Source: Planotetraspora silvatica (GTDB lineage: Bacteria; Actinomycetota; Actinomycetes; Streptosporangiales; Streptosporangiaceae). From it: DNA of 64,000 bases. Shown piece after piece: positions 16,056-23,426 of the stretch (within the stretch, counting starts at the first letter, position 1; every line of letters starts with the position of its first letter). The DNA lies in contig NZ_BOOQ01000022.1 in assembly GCF_016863315.1 (NCBI RefSeq), forward strand, positions 19,417 to 83,416. The letters run 5' to 3'. Below the pieces are notes generated by a model that searched no databases, had not been told where the DNA came from, and was given only the letters and a program-made list of their open reading frames with translations. Made by a program: the position numbers and the translations under genes.

Positions 16056-16697
16056 ATGCTTGCTGATCTGTGGCCCCAATACGGCCTCACCATCTTCACG
16101 CCCCGACTCGAGCTTCGCCTGCCCCGTGAAGAGGAACTGGCGGAGCTTGCTCACCTCGCCGCCAGGGGCGTGCACCGCCCGGACGAGCGTCCGTTCCTGA
16201 CGCCTTGGACCGACGGCAGCCCCGAGGATCGGGCCCGGTTCGTGCTGCAGGAACACTGGGGCAAGCTTGGAGGCTGGAGCGTGGCAGCGTGGCGGCTCGG
16301 GCTTGGAGTCTTCTGTCATGGAGACCCGCTTGGCGTGGTCACCCTTCGAGCGCGTGACTTCCCGGTTGTTCGGGAGGTCACGACATCCGCGTGGCTGGGA
16401 ATCGAACACCAGGGCAAGGGCTACGGAACCGAGGCTCGGGTCGGCCTGCTGACGCTGGCCTTCGACCACCTCGGCGCGCGTGCCGCACTCACCGAGGTCT
16501 TCCAGGACAACCATGCCTCTCAGGGCGTGTCCCGCAAGCTCGGCTATGAGTACGACGGCATCTCGGTCGATGCCCGCGGCGACGAGGCCGTCGTATCCGA
16601 CCGCCTGCGGCTCACCCGGGAGAGGTGGACTCAGGAGAAGCGGCCCGCCGTGAGGGTGGACGGGACGGAGGCTTGCCGGCCGTTGTTCGGCCTCTGA
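16056..16697 (+). CDS. GNAT-family N-acetyltransferase (RimJ/RimL-like)
   Basis: About 213 residues with a GNAT_3-type fold. It has the family opening (TPRLELRLPREEELAELA), a conserved PW in FLTPWTDGSPEDRARFVLQ, the acetyl-CoA loop WLGIEHQGKGYGTEARVGLLTLAFDHLGA and DNHASQGVSRKLGYEYDG. The ATG at 16056 sits directly before the conserved start; an upstream in-frame ATG at 15993 would add 21 unusual residues. The acceptor is unknown. It is a single gene with no clear partner. Confidence 0.85.
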   Translation: MLADLWPQYGLTIFTPRLELRLPREEELAELAHLAARGVHRPDERPFLTPWTDGSPEDRARFVLQEHWGKLGGWSVAAWRLGLGVFCHGDPLGVVTLRARDFPVVREVTTSAWLGIEHQGKGYGTEARVGLLTLAFDHLGARAALTEVFQDNHASQGVSRKLGYEYDGISVDARGDEAVVSDRLRLTRERWTQEKRPAVRVDGTEACRPLFGL

Positions 16698-16778
16698 CAA
16701 CATCCGCTCATGCCACGGAGGGGATCGTGTCCGGTCCTGCCTCGATCGTTGCGCGGCGGTGTGGCCGTCGTCGATGGG

Positions 16779-17303
16779 TCAGCTCGTTCGAGGGGCGATA
16801 GCGCGCAGCAACGCCTGCAGTTCGCGGTCGGGACTGATGTGTTTGCTGTAGAGGGGTCCGCAGGGTGTGGTCGCCAAGCGCATCGCGAGGCCGAGCAGAT
16901 CCGGCGGCGGGATGTCACCGCGGTAGGTCTCGGCGAGGTAAGTGAACTCGTTCAGGATGCCGACGACGCTGCGGTTGGCGGTCTTGGCGAGGCAACGGTC
17001 GCGCATCTGCCGCACTTCATCGTCGATGATCGTGTCGGGGGTTCCATGCGCGGCGAGCACCGTGGCGACCTGCTGCGGGAATCTGGCCAGCAGGGTCGCT
17101 GCGGGGGCCAGCGGCATCAGCACGGGTAGCAGCGTCGATTCGTTGACGAACAGCGCGACCTGGGGTTTCCAGAACACGGCTGTGGCGTACCACTGGCCCA
17201 ACAAGGTGGTGGAGTGCTCGCCTTCACCCAGGCTGGGCGGGCCGATACGGTCGAGCAGCTTCTTGGTCCCGCGCACGATGAGCACCTGCTCATCCTGCCG
17301 CAA
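16779..17303 (-). CDS. DUF6933-type protein of unknown function
   Basis: A 174-residue soluble protein that I recognise by its sequence pattern as a DUF6933-like protein: VLIVRGTKKLLDRIGPP, WKPQVALFVNESTLLPVLMPLAPA, and CLAKTANRSVVGILNEFTYLAE. These blocks are conserved across scattered bacteria but carry no known active site. It lies downstream of and in the same direction as the rtcB-prfH pair, 41 nt past prfH, so it may be the third gene of that operon. Its part in ribosome repair, if any, is not established. Confidence 0.72.
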   Translation of the reverse strand: MRQDEQVLIVRGTKKLLDRIGPPSLGEGEHSTTLLGQWYATAVFWKPQVALFVNESTLLPVLMPLAPAATLLARFPQQVATVLAAHGTPDTIIDDEVRQMRDRCLAKTANRSVVGILNEFTYLAETYRGDIPPPDLLGLAMRLATTPCGPLYSKHISPDRELQALLRAIAPRTS

Positions 17304-17344
17304 TCATCACTACGCGTGTTCTTGTCCTAGCGATCCTCATGTTG

Positions 17345-18046
17345 TCAGGTGCGATTCTCCTTCCTCGGTGGGCGTGGTCGGGTGGACTGCCGCCGCTGGT
17401 GCGTCTGCTCCTGGGGGGCCGGGTCCTGCTTCGACACTTCCGGACGCTCGATACGCGTGGGGTTGCCGCGTACGAGCTCGTCGTGGATGCGCCAGCGGGC
17501 GGTGGTGACGGCGCGCCCTGCCGCCTCCTCGCCGCGCTCGATGCGCTGTCGCAGCAGCTGCATGGCGAGGCGGCGATTGAGGCTGAACTGCCGCTCGGTG
17601 TCGACCACGACGACGATCCCCGAGGGCCGGTGGGTCGCCCGCACCGCCGTGCTGGCCTTGTTTCGATGTTGACCGCCGGGGCCGCCGGTACGGCAGGCGA
17701 CGATGTCGACGTCTGCTTCCGCGAAGGTCGTGCGCGGGGTGTCGACCTGGCACGGCTGGGCGATGACGTACCAGTTCTTTCGGCCGGTGCTGGCCCGGTA
17801 GGGGCTGGGGGCCTGCCAACACAGAGTTCCGGTCCACGAGGCGGCGAACGCCTCGGCGCCGGTTCCTGCGATCTGGATCAGGACCGATCGGTAGGTGCCG
17901 GGCCGGTCACCGGGAACGGTCTCGGCCCGACGAGTCTCCAGATTCTGCCGGGTGGCGTCGGCTTCCAGGCGATGCAGCAGCCGGGCCAGCGCCCAGGCGC
18001 ACTCCTGCGGGCCACGCCCGGCCGACAGGAGCAGGTGGACGCTCAC
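17345..18046 (-). CDS. prfH: PrfH, release-factor homologue for damaged ribosomes
   Basis: A 233-residue class I release-factor homologue. It keeps the catalytic GGQ loop (TGGPGGQHRNK, GGQ at 124-126), which hydrolyses peptidyl-tRNA, but lacks the long codon-recognition domain 2 of RF1/RF2. Residues 8-26 (SAGRGPQECAWALARLL) and 68-95 (AASWTGTLCWQA, SPYRASTGRKNWYV) are PrfH-specific. The GTG start overlaps the rtcB stop (GTGA). PrfH is known to free ribosomes whose 16S rRNA decoding centre has been cut, after which RtcB reseals the rRNA. The basic tail (RPRPPRKENRT) could bind rRNA. Confidence 0.92.
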   Translation of the reverse strand: MSVHLLLSAGRGPQECAWALARLLHRLEADATRQNLETRRAETVPGDRPGTYRSVLIQIAGTGAEAFAASWTGTLCWQAPSPYRASTGRKNWYVIAQPCQVDTPRTTFAEADVDIVACRTGGPGGQHRNKASTAVRATHRPSGIVVVVDTERQFSLNRRLAMQLLRQRIERGEEAAGRAVTTARWRIHDELVRGNPTRIERPEVSKQDPAPQEQTHQRRQSTRPRPPRKENRT

Positions 18047-19290
18047 GGCCGGCCTTGCCTGCGGCGGTGGTCCCGATCGTCTCGGTGGTCACGCCGGGAC
18101 GTGGACCCGAGGTCGGGCGTCTTGTAGGTGACCAGCGGGACCGTGGTGGCCACGGGCGTGGCCAGGTCATGGTCGACGAGGTCGGCGATCACCTGCTCGA
18201 TGCGCTTGTAGGCGGTTGGTGCCTCCTCGAAGAGCAGCTGACGGTCGCCGCACACCACCACCGACCCCACCGGCGTACGGCGCAGCTCCTCGACCGTGTG
18301 CTTGGCCCGGCCCCGGCGCAGGGCGTCTGCACGCGACATCTTGCGGCCCGCGCCGTGCGCCACGGAATGGTTGGCGTCCGGCCCGGCGTGGGCGGCCACG
18401 AGGTAGGAATGGGTGCCTCGCGTACCGGCGATGAGCACGTCGCGGCCGTCACCCGGCGCCGCCCCCTTGCGGTGCAGGTAGACCCCGTCGCGGATCTCGA
18501 CCAGGTTGTGGCACTGGTCGACGAGCGGCTCGGTGGGCTCGGCGCCCAGGGCATGGGCGACCCGGGCGGCCATCAGCCGCCGGTTGAGCGATCCCCAGCG
18601 TACGGCCTCGTCGTGCATCGCCAGGTAGGCGCCGGGATCAGGGGCGGGGCCCGCGCCGTGGACCGCGGTGTGCGCCCGCAGGATCCGTTCGCCCAGTCCT
18701 CGGGAACCGCTGTGGACGATGAGAACCAGGTCGTCGGCGGCGAGTCCGAGACGGCTCGCGTGGCCCGGCTCGAAGACGGTTCCGATCCGCGCCAGTTCGA
18801 CGAAGTGGTTGCCCCGGCCGACCGTCCCGAGGCCCTCGAGGTGGCCGGCTGGAACATCGCCCTGCACGACGGCCCAGGCCGGGTGGTCGGCATCCCGCTC
18901 AGGGTCCAGGGCGCGATCGAGGTCGGGGAATCGCGCGGCGACCTTCGTGGGTACGGCGCGCTTGAGCTTGATGGGAAACACGGCGATGCCGCAACCGATG
19001 TCGGAACCCACCAGGAACGGATACAACACGGTCGACGCCATGGCGGCCCCGATGGGGGCGCCCTTGCCAGGGTGCAGGTCCGGCATCGCGGCGACGTGCA
19101 TCATGCCGTCGAGGGCTGCCACCTGGTGGCACTGCGCGAGGGCATCAGACTCGATCCAGCTTTCGGGGGAGGCGAACACGGCGACGGTGGCCGAACCCAT
19201 GGCCGGGGCGGACGGCAGCAGTGACTCCTGCCGGGAGTGTTGCTGAGACAAAGAGCTCTCTTCGCTGAAAAAGGTACGGGCGGACGGCAT
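18043..19290 (-). CDS. rtcB: RNA ligase RtcB (RtcB2 type, PrfH partner)
   Basis: A 415-residue GTP- and Mn-dependent RNA ligase that joins 2',3'-cyclic phosphate and 5'-OH ends. Family motifs are complete: MPDLHPGKGAPIGAA, SDIGCGIAVFP (metal ligands Asp97 and Cys100), GTVGRGNHFVELA, LIVHSGSRGLGER, QCHNLVE and AHGAGRKMSR with the guanylylated histidine. Residues 1-30 look like an extension, so a start at Met31 (19200) is possible. The basic tail after the last helix (STSRRDHRDDRDHRRRQGRP) is unusual. Coupling to prfH shows the 16S rRNA-repair role and not tRNA ligation. Confidence 0.93.
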   Translation of the reverse strand: MPSARTFFSEESSLSQQHSRQESLLPSAPAMGSATVAVFASPESWIESDALAQCHQVAALDGMMHVAAMPDLHPGKGAPIGAAMASTVLYPFLVGSDIGCGIAVFPIKLKRAVPTKVAARFPDLDRALDPERDADHPAWAVVQGDVPAGHLEGLGTVGRGNHFVELARIGTVFEPGHASRLGLAADDLVLIVHSGSRGLGERILRAHTAVHGAGPAPDPGAYLAMHDEAVRWGSLNRRLMAARVAHALGAEPTEPLVDQCHNLVEIRDGVYLHRKGAAPGDGRDVLIAGTRGTHSYLVAAHAGPDANHSVAHGAGRKMSRADALRRGRAKHTVEELRRTPVGSVVVCGDRQLLFEEAPTAYKRIEQVIADLVDHDLATPVATTVPLVTYKTPDLGSTSRRDHRDDRDHRRRQGRP

Positions 19291-19555
19291 TACGGCGCGC
19301 GTCGGCGCCGTGGCATTTCGGGAGTAGCCGGGGTGCTGTCCGTCAGAGCGTCATGGACACAACTTTCCTTGAGCCCACCAGGCGAGGCAAACGGTTTTCG
19401 GGCGTATAGGCCTGTATGCCGCCATCTAACGACGTGCGCGTGCGCACCCTGTACCCGGACAGGGGCCGGCGAAATGCCTGATCGGCGCCGATGGTGATCG
19501 CCCTGGCTTCCGTTCACAATTGGGAGGGTTTCGTCGGCGGAAGGGCAGCCCTGTC

Positions 19556-20083
19556 ATGAAGCGATTAGTGCGCCGCGCGCTGACGGCGGCGGCGAGCATC
19601 CTGCTGACCGCGGCGCTGGCCGGGGCGCCCGTCACACCGGCGGCGGCAGCCGTCCCCTCCGCCGTCTACATCAGGCCGCTGACTGCGGGCATGGACAGGC
19701 ACGTCGGAGTGCAAGGAGGGCTCGGTTTCGGAGCCCCGGTGAACACGCTCACCGGCAACCCTCTGGTGTGGGACATGACCGTCGTCTCCACCTATCAGGG
19801 ATTCCAGGTGGTCACCTTGGCCGTCATCGGAACGCCGTTGTGCCTGGGCAAGGTGCCCAGCCCGGCGACGAGCACGGCGGTGGTCCTGTACGGCTGTGAC
19901 AACGGGCCGTACCAGCGGTGGCTGCTCCAGCGCACGTCGACCTGGGGCGAGGCGAAGGTGTACTACGTCCGGAGTTTCGTGCAGGGCGTTCCGGGAGACT
20001 GCCTCAAAGTCAATCCCACCGGTCCCTCCTCGGTCGGGGCCTGCGTTCCGCATTTCGATGAATACGCCGTCTTCGTCATCTGA
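19556..20083 (+). CDS. secreted protein with lectin-like repeats
   Basis: About 175 residues. The N-terminus is a clear Sec signal peptide (KRLVRRALTAAASILLTAALAGA, cleaved near AAAA-VPS). The mature protein has GTPLCLGKVPSPATSTAVVLYGCDNGPYQRWLLQRT and GDCLKVNPTGPSSVGACVPHFDEYAVFVI, in which Cys pairs, LYGCDNGPYQRW and the repeated layout resemble a ricin-B/RICIN trefoil lectin subdomain. It may therefore bind carbohydrate outside the cell. It sits 18 nt upstream of the large membrane protein gene, so the two may be co-transcribed. The lectin call is moderate. Confidence 0.7.
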   Translation: MKRLVRRALTAAASILLTAALAGAPVTPAAAAVPSAVYIRPLTAGMDRHVGVQGGLGFGAPVNTLTGNPLVWDMTVVSTYQGFQVVTLAVIGTPLCLGKVPSPATSTAVVLYGCDNGPYQRWLLQRTSTWGEAKVYYVRSFVQGVPGDCLKVNPTGPSSVGACVPHFDEYAVFVI

Positions 20084-20101
20084 CGAATAGTCTCGGCTTT
20101 C

Positions 20102-22420
20102 ATGCGCTTGACGGATCGGCTGGCGGACGCGTTCAAGTTCTTCGGCACGGCGGAGGTCCGGCCCCGAAGGGTGCGAGTTCTCAGCGCGGCGGCCCTCGCC
20201 CAGGCCTGTACGGCCGGCCGAGCCGTACGCGCCCGGGAGGGTGAGGGCCTCGTCGTGCCCGCCAGGCTGGTGCGTGAGCTGTGCCGCGGCGGGCGCGAGG
20301 AGGTCGACCCGCGTGGGCTGACGATCGAGGGAGCCAGGATCGACGGCGACCTCGACCTGAGCGGGATGCAGGTTCCCTTTCCTCTGCGTTTCGTCGGCTG
20401 CTCCTTCGACCGGCCGGTCAATCTGGACGGCGCCGACCTGCACGTGTTGACCCTGGACGCCTGCACGGTGCCGGGACTTCTGGGCAACGGCATGCGCGTG
20501 CGCCGCGATCTGGATCTGTCGCGATCGCGCATCACGGGTGACCTGTGGACGTCCGCGAGCACCTCGTGCACGGCGGCGGTCTGGCTCTGCGAGTCGGAGA
20601 TCGGCGGCCGCATCCTCTGCCTGGACACGGTCATCGACTCACGTATGCGGGCCGTACAGGCCGACCGGATGCGGGTCGGCGGGACGATCCGGCTGCTCCA
20701 CGGATTCGAGGCGCGTGGAGGGATCCGGCTGATCGGAGCTCAGGTGGAGGGCTCGCTGGACTTGGCCGGAGCCCGGCTGACCCGGCCGGACCGGGGGCTG
20801 GCCCTCGATCTGGGCGATGCGCACATCGGCGGAAGCTTCTTCCTCGTCGACGACTGGACGGGCCGCCGTCCACTCATCCGTGGCCGCCTCGACCTCGGCA
20901 ACGCCCGGATCTCCGGGCAAGTGCTGGTGCGCAACGTGACCGTCGAACCCACGGAAGAGGTCAGAGGAGCCGGCTATTCGAATAGCCGCAGCGGGGGCAC
21001 CGCGGTGAGCGCGCCCGGCCTGTACGTCGGCGGAGACCTCAGCGTCGAAGGCGCCTGCCGCATCGAAGGCGGGGTCGACCTCGCGATGGGTTCGTTCAGC
21101 ACCATCCGCATCCACAGGGGATGCGAGCTGGCCGCGGGCGGCGGGCGTGCGCTCGACCTGACCAATGCCGAGTTGCGCTCCAGCCTTTTCATTGAGGACG
21201 GCGTGGCGGTCCGCGGCACGTTGCGGCTGGCCGGAACCCACATCAGGGGCGACCTCACCCTCGAGGGGACGACGTGGAGCGACCCGGAGGGCGGCTCGCT
21301 CATCGCCGCGGAAGGGGTCGTCGTCGACAACGTGGTGAACCTGCGGAGGCTGGAGGCGAACGGCGGCCGGCTGAGGTTCCGCTCCGCGACCGTCGGCGGC
21401 ATCGTGGACGCCCATGACGCCCGGCTGAACAACCCGGGCGGTGAGGCGCTGTCACTCCAGCGGGCCGTGGTGCGCGGTTCGGTCTCGTTGTCGGGAGGCT
21501 TCTCCGCCGAAGGCCGGGTGCTGCTGAACAGGTGCACGGTGGAGGGGCGCCTCGACTGTGAAGGCGGCACGTTCGGCGAAGGACTCTGGGCGGTGGCGGC
21601 CACAGCGCGAGGAGGCATGCGCCTGCGATGGGCGCAGGTGCCGCCCGTGGTCGACCTGACGGGCGCGTCCACCACCGTGCTCACCGACGACCCCGACCGG
21701 TGGCCGCGCGCGGCGGCGATCGCCGGATTCGTCTACGACCGCTTCGACGGCTCATGGGACTGGCGGGTCCGCAGGGACTGGCTGCGCGGGATGAGCTCGT
21801 TCGACGCCGGGCCGTACGAGCAGGCGGCCAGGGTGTTACGCCAGCACGGCCGCGCGACGGAGGCCGAGCGGCTGCTCATCGAGCAGCGCCGACAGGCGCG
21901 GAAGGCGGCGGCCGCGCGCGGCCGCTCGCCCCGCCAGTGGATCCAAGGCGCGCTCGACCTGCTGTACGGTCTGAGCGTCGGCTACGGCTATCGGCCGGGA
22001 CGCACGTTGTGGCTGCTCGGCGCGTTACTCGTCGTGGTGGGGGTCATGATGGCGACTCCCGCGGTCCAGCAGACCATGCGGGCCACCGACCCGCGGGGCA
22101 ACGTGTACGCGGTGGACGGGCGGCTCGTCACGGTCGACGGCGAGGCAGCGGGACAAGACGCCACCGCAGCGGCGGCGCCGCGCGCCGCCCGTCCGGGGCC
22201 GTGCGGGGACGGGCAGGTGCGCTGCTTCGACCCGCTGTTCTACAGCGTGGACACCGTCGTGCCACTCATCTCACTGGGCCAGCGGGCGACGTGGTATCCC
22301 GAGACGCGCAGCGCTCACGGCTCGCTGGTCTCGACGCTGCTGAACGTGGCCGGCCTGCTGGGCTGGTTGTTGTCGACGGTGGTCGTGCTCTCGTTCGCCA
22401 GGCTCGCCCGATCGGCGTGA
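20102..22420 (+). CDS. large beta-helix-repeat membrane protein
   Basis: A 772-residue protein. Residues about 80-520 consist of some twenty imperfect repeats of about 20 residues with a core like GxIxGxLDLxGAxL (for example GARIDGDLDLSGMQV, GAQVEGSLDLAGARL, GTHIRGDLTLEGTTW), which predicts a right-handed beta-helix of the bactofilin/pentapeptide kind. A linker (DRFDGSWDWRVRRDWL, QWIQGALDLLYGLSVGYGYRPGRTLW) leads to two C-terminal membrane helices (LLGALLVVVGVMMA and LLNVAGLLGWLLSTVVVLSFARLARSA). Close actinomycete homologues are often labelled membrane-associated oxidoreductase, but I see no redox motif. Likely a cell-surface or scaffold protein. Confidence 0.8.
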   Translation: MRLTDRLADAFKFFGTAEVRPRRVRVLSAAALAQACTAGRAVRAREGEGLVVPARLVRELCRGGREEVDPRGLTIEGARIDGDLDLSGMQVPFPLRFVGCSFDRPVNLDGADLHVLTLDACTVPGLLGNGMRVRRDLDLSRSRITGDLWTSASTSCTAAVWLCESEIGGRILCLDTVIDSRMRAVQADRMRVGGTIRLLHGFEARGGIRLIGAQVEGSLDLAGARLTRPDRGLALDLGDAHIGGSFFLVDDWTGRRPLIRGRLDLGNARISGQVLVRNVTVEPTEEVRGAGYSNSRSGGTAVSAPGLYVGGDLSVEGACRIEGGVDLAMGSFSTIRIHRGCELAAGGGRALDLTNAELRSSLFIEDGVAVRGTLRLAGTHIRGDLTLEGTTWSDPEGGSLIAAEGVVVDNVVNLRRLEANGGRLRFRSATVGGIVDAHDARLNNPGGEALSLQRAVVRGSVSLSGGFSAEGRVLLNRCTVEGRLDCEGGTFGEGLWAVAATARGGMRLRWAQVPPVVDLTGASTTVLTDDPDRWPRAAAIAGFVYDRFDGSWDWRVRRDWLRGMSSFDAGPYEQAARVLRQHGRATEAERLLIEQRRQARKAAAARGRSPRQWIQGALDLLYGLSVGYGYRPGRTLWLLGALLVVVGVMMATPAVQQTMRATDPRGNVYAVDGRLVTVDGEAAGQDATAAAAPRAARPGPCGDGQVRCFDPLFYSVDTVVPLISLGQRATWYPETRSAHGSLVSTLLNVAGLLGWLLSTVVVLSFARLARSA

Positions 22421-22562
22421 CCTGAAACCTTGTCGGACGGGTTGCGCCATGGGCCGAGAGAAGATCGCGCGGCACGGACTAGGCGGGATCCGAGTCGATG
22501 GTCCTCCGGTGAGAGGGCCCCTCGAGGGATCTCGCCACCGGCCAATCATGTGCGGCGAGCCG

Positions 22563-23084
22563 CTAGAGAGGCTGCGACTGCAGCCCGGAGTCGCGGATCC
22601 GACGCAGGAGTGGCAGCTGTTGCCGCCCTCCAGCCAAGGAGCGCAGCCGTTCCAGACTGCGGTTCAGATGCACCTGTTCGTTCCGCTGCGGGAGCCGCCT
22701 GAGTACGGCGGGCACACCGAGGAGCCTGGTCTGCACCGAGCAGCGCAATGCGGTTGCCGCACCGATGGCGCGCAAGTCGTAGCGGACGGTCCGTTCGTAC
22801 TTGTCTTGACCGAACGCAGGCCGGTAGCACCGGACGAGTACCTGGTCACTCAGCTCCACGACTTCCCCATGAAAGGTGCCTGGGCTGCGTGCGCCACCTC
22901 CGTAATCCAGCCTGGTGCGGGCGCCGACGACATCGGGCTGCGAATCGATGAGGGTGACTGCGTCCAGGCCGGCTATCCACCTGCTCATGAGATCGGGCAT
23001 CACCAGCCAGCGCAGGACGTCCGCGGAAGGGCACTCCACGGTGACCCCTCCGTCAAAGGCGTACTCGCCCCACTCGTATCGCAT
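22563..23084 (-). CDS. SRPBCC-family protein (polyketide cyclase/lipid-binding fold)
   Basis: About 173 residues of the START/SRPBCC fold: VTVECPSADVLRWLVMPDLMSRWIAGLDAVTLID, then TRLDYGGGARSPGTFHGEVVELSD, YERTVRYDLR and a C-terminal helix (NEQVHLNRSLERLRSLAGG). It should hold a hydrophobic pocket; the ligand is unknown. The ATG at 23084 matches the family start (MRYEWGEYAFDGG); the frame stays open upstream to 23204 but that part is unlike the family. It is a single gene beside a decayed methyltransferase. Confidence 0.8.
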   Translation of the reverse strand: MRYEWGEYAFDGGVTVECPSADVLRWLVMPDLMSRWIAGLDAVTLIDSQPDVVGARTRLDYGGGARSPGTFHGEVVELSDQVLVRCYRPAFGQDKYERTVRYDLRAIGAATALRCSVQTRLLGVPAVLRRLPQRNEQVHLNRSLERLRSLAGGRQQLPLLRRIRDSGLQSQPL

Positions 23085-23206
23085 CCGGCAACCATAATCA
23101 GGCCGCGCTCGGAAAGATCCGGAGAGGCCGCCATTTCCCCCGCTTTCAACCCCGACACGCGCTGGTCGACCGGCTTCGCGAGTAGAGAGTTGTATGCACC
23201 GCACGC

Positions 23207-23395
23207 GTTGAAGCGGCGCTTCGTGCTGTCCCTTGCCATCAGTTCGTGCCGACCGTCCCGCTGGAGGAGGCCTACGCCGACGAGGTGATCCTCACCAAAC
23301 ACGACGAGACCGGCCAGTCGATCAGCGCCGCTTCCCAGCCGAGCGTCGTCGCCGTGATGCTCGAATGGCTTCAGGCCGAACCCGGCCAGCGAACG
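23207..23395 (+). pseudogene. fragment of an FxLD-type protein-isoaspartate-like methyltransferase
   Basis: The plus-strand frame reads VEAALRAVPCHQFVP, PLEEAYADEVILTKHDETGQ and SISAASQPSVVAVMLEWLQ, then AEPGQR. That is the conserved region just before the SAM-binding motif of PCMT-like FxLD-system methyltransferases. The match stops where VLEIGAGTGYN should follow, and an in-frame TAG lies upstream at about 23183. It is a remnant of about 63 codons, with neither the start nor the SAM-binding part. It records the former presence of a lanthipeptide-type (FxLD) modification locus or a rearrangement at the NACHT gene's 3' end. Confidence 0.78.
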
Positions 23396-23426
23396 GTGCC
23401 GTCGGACATCGCCAGATCCGCAGATC

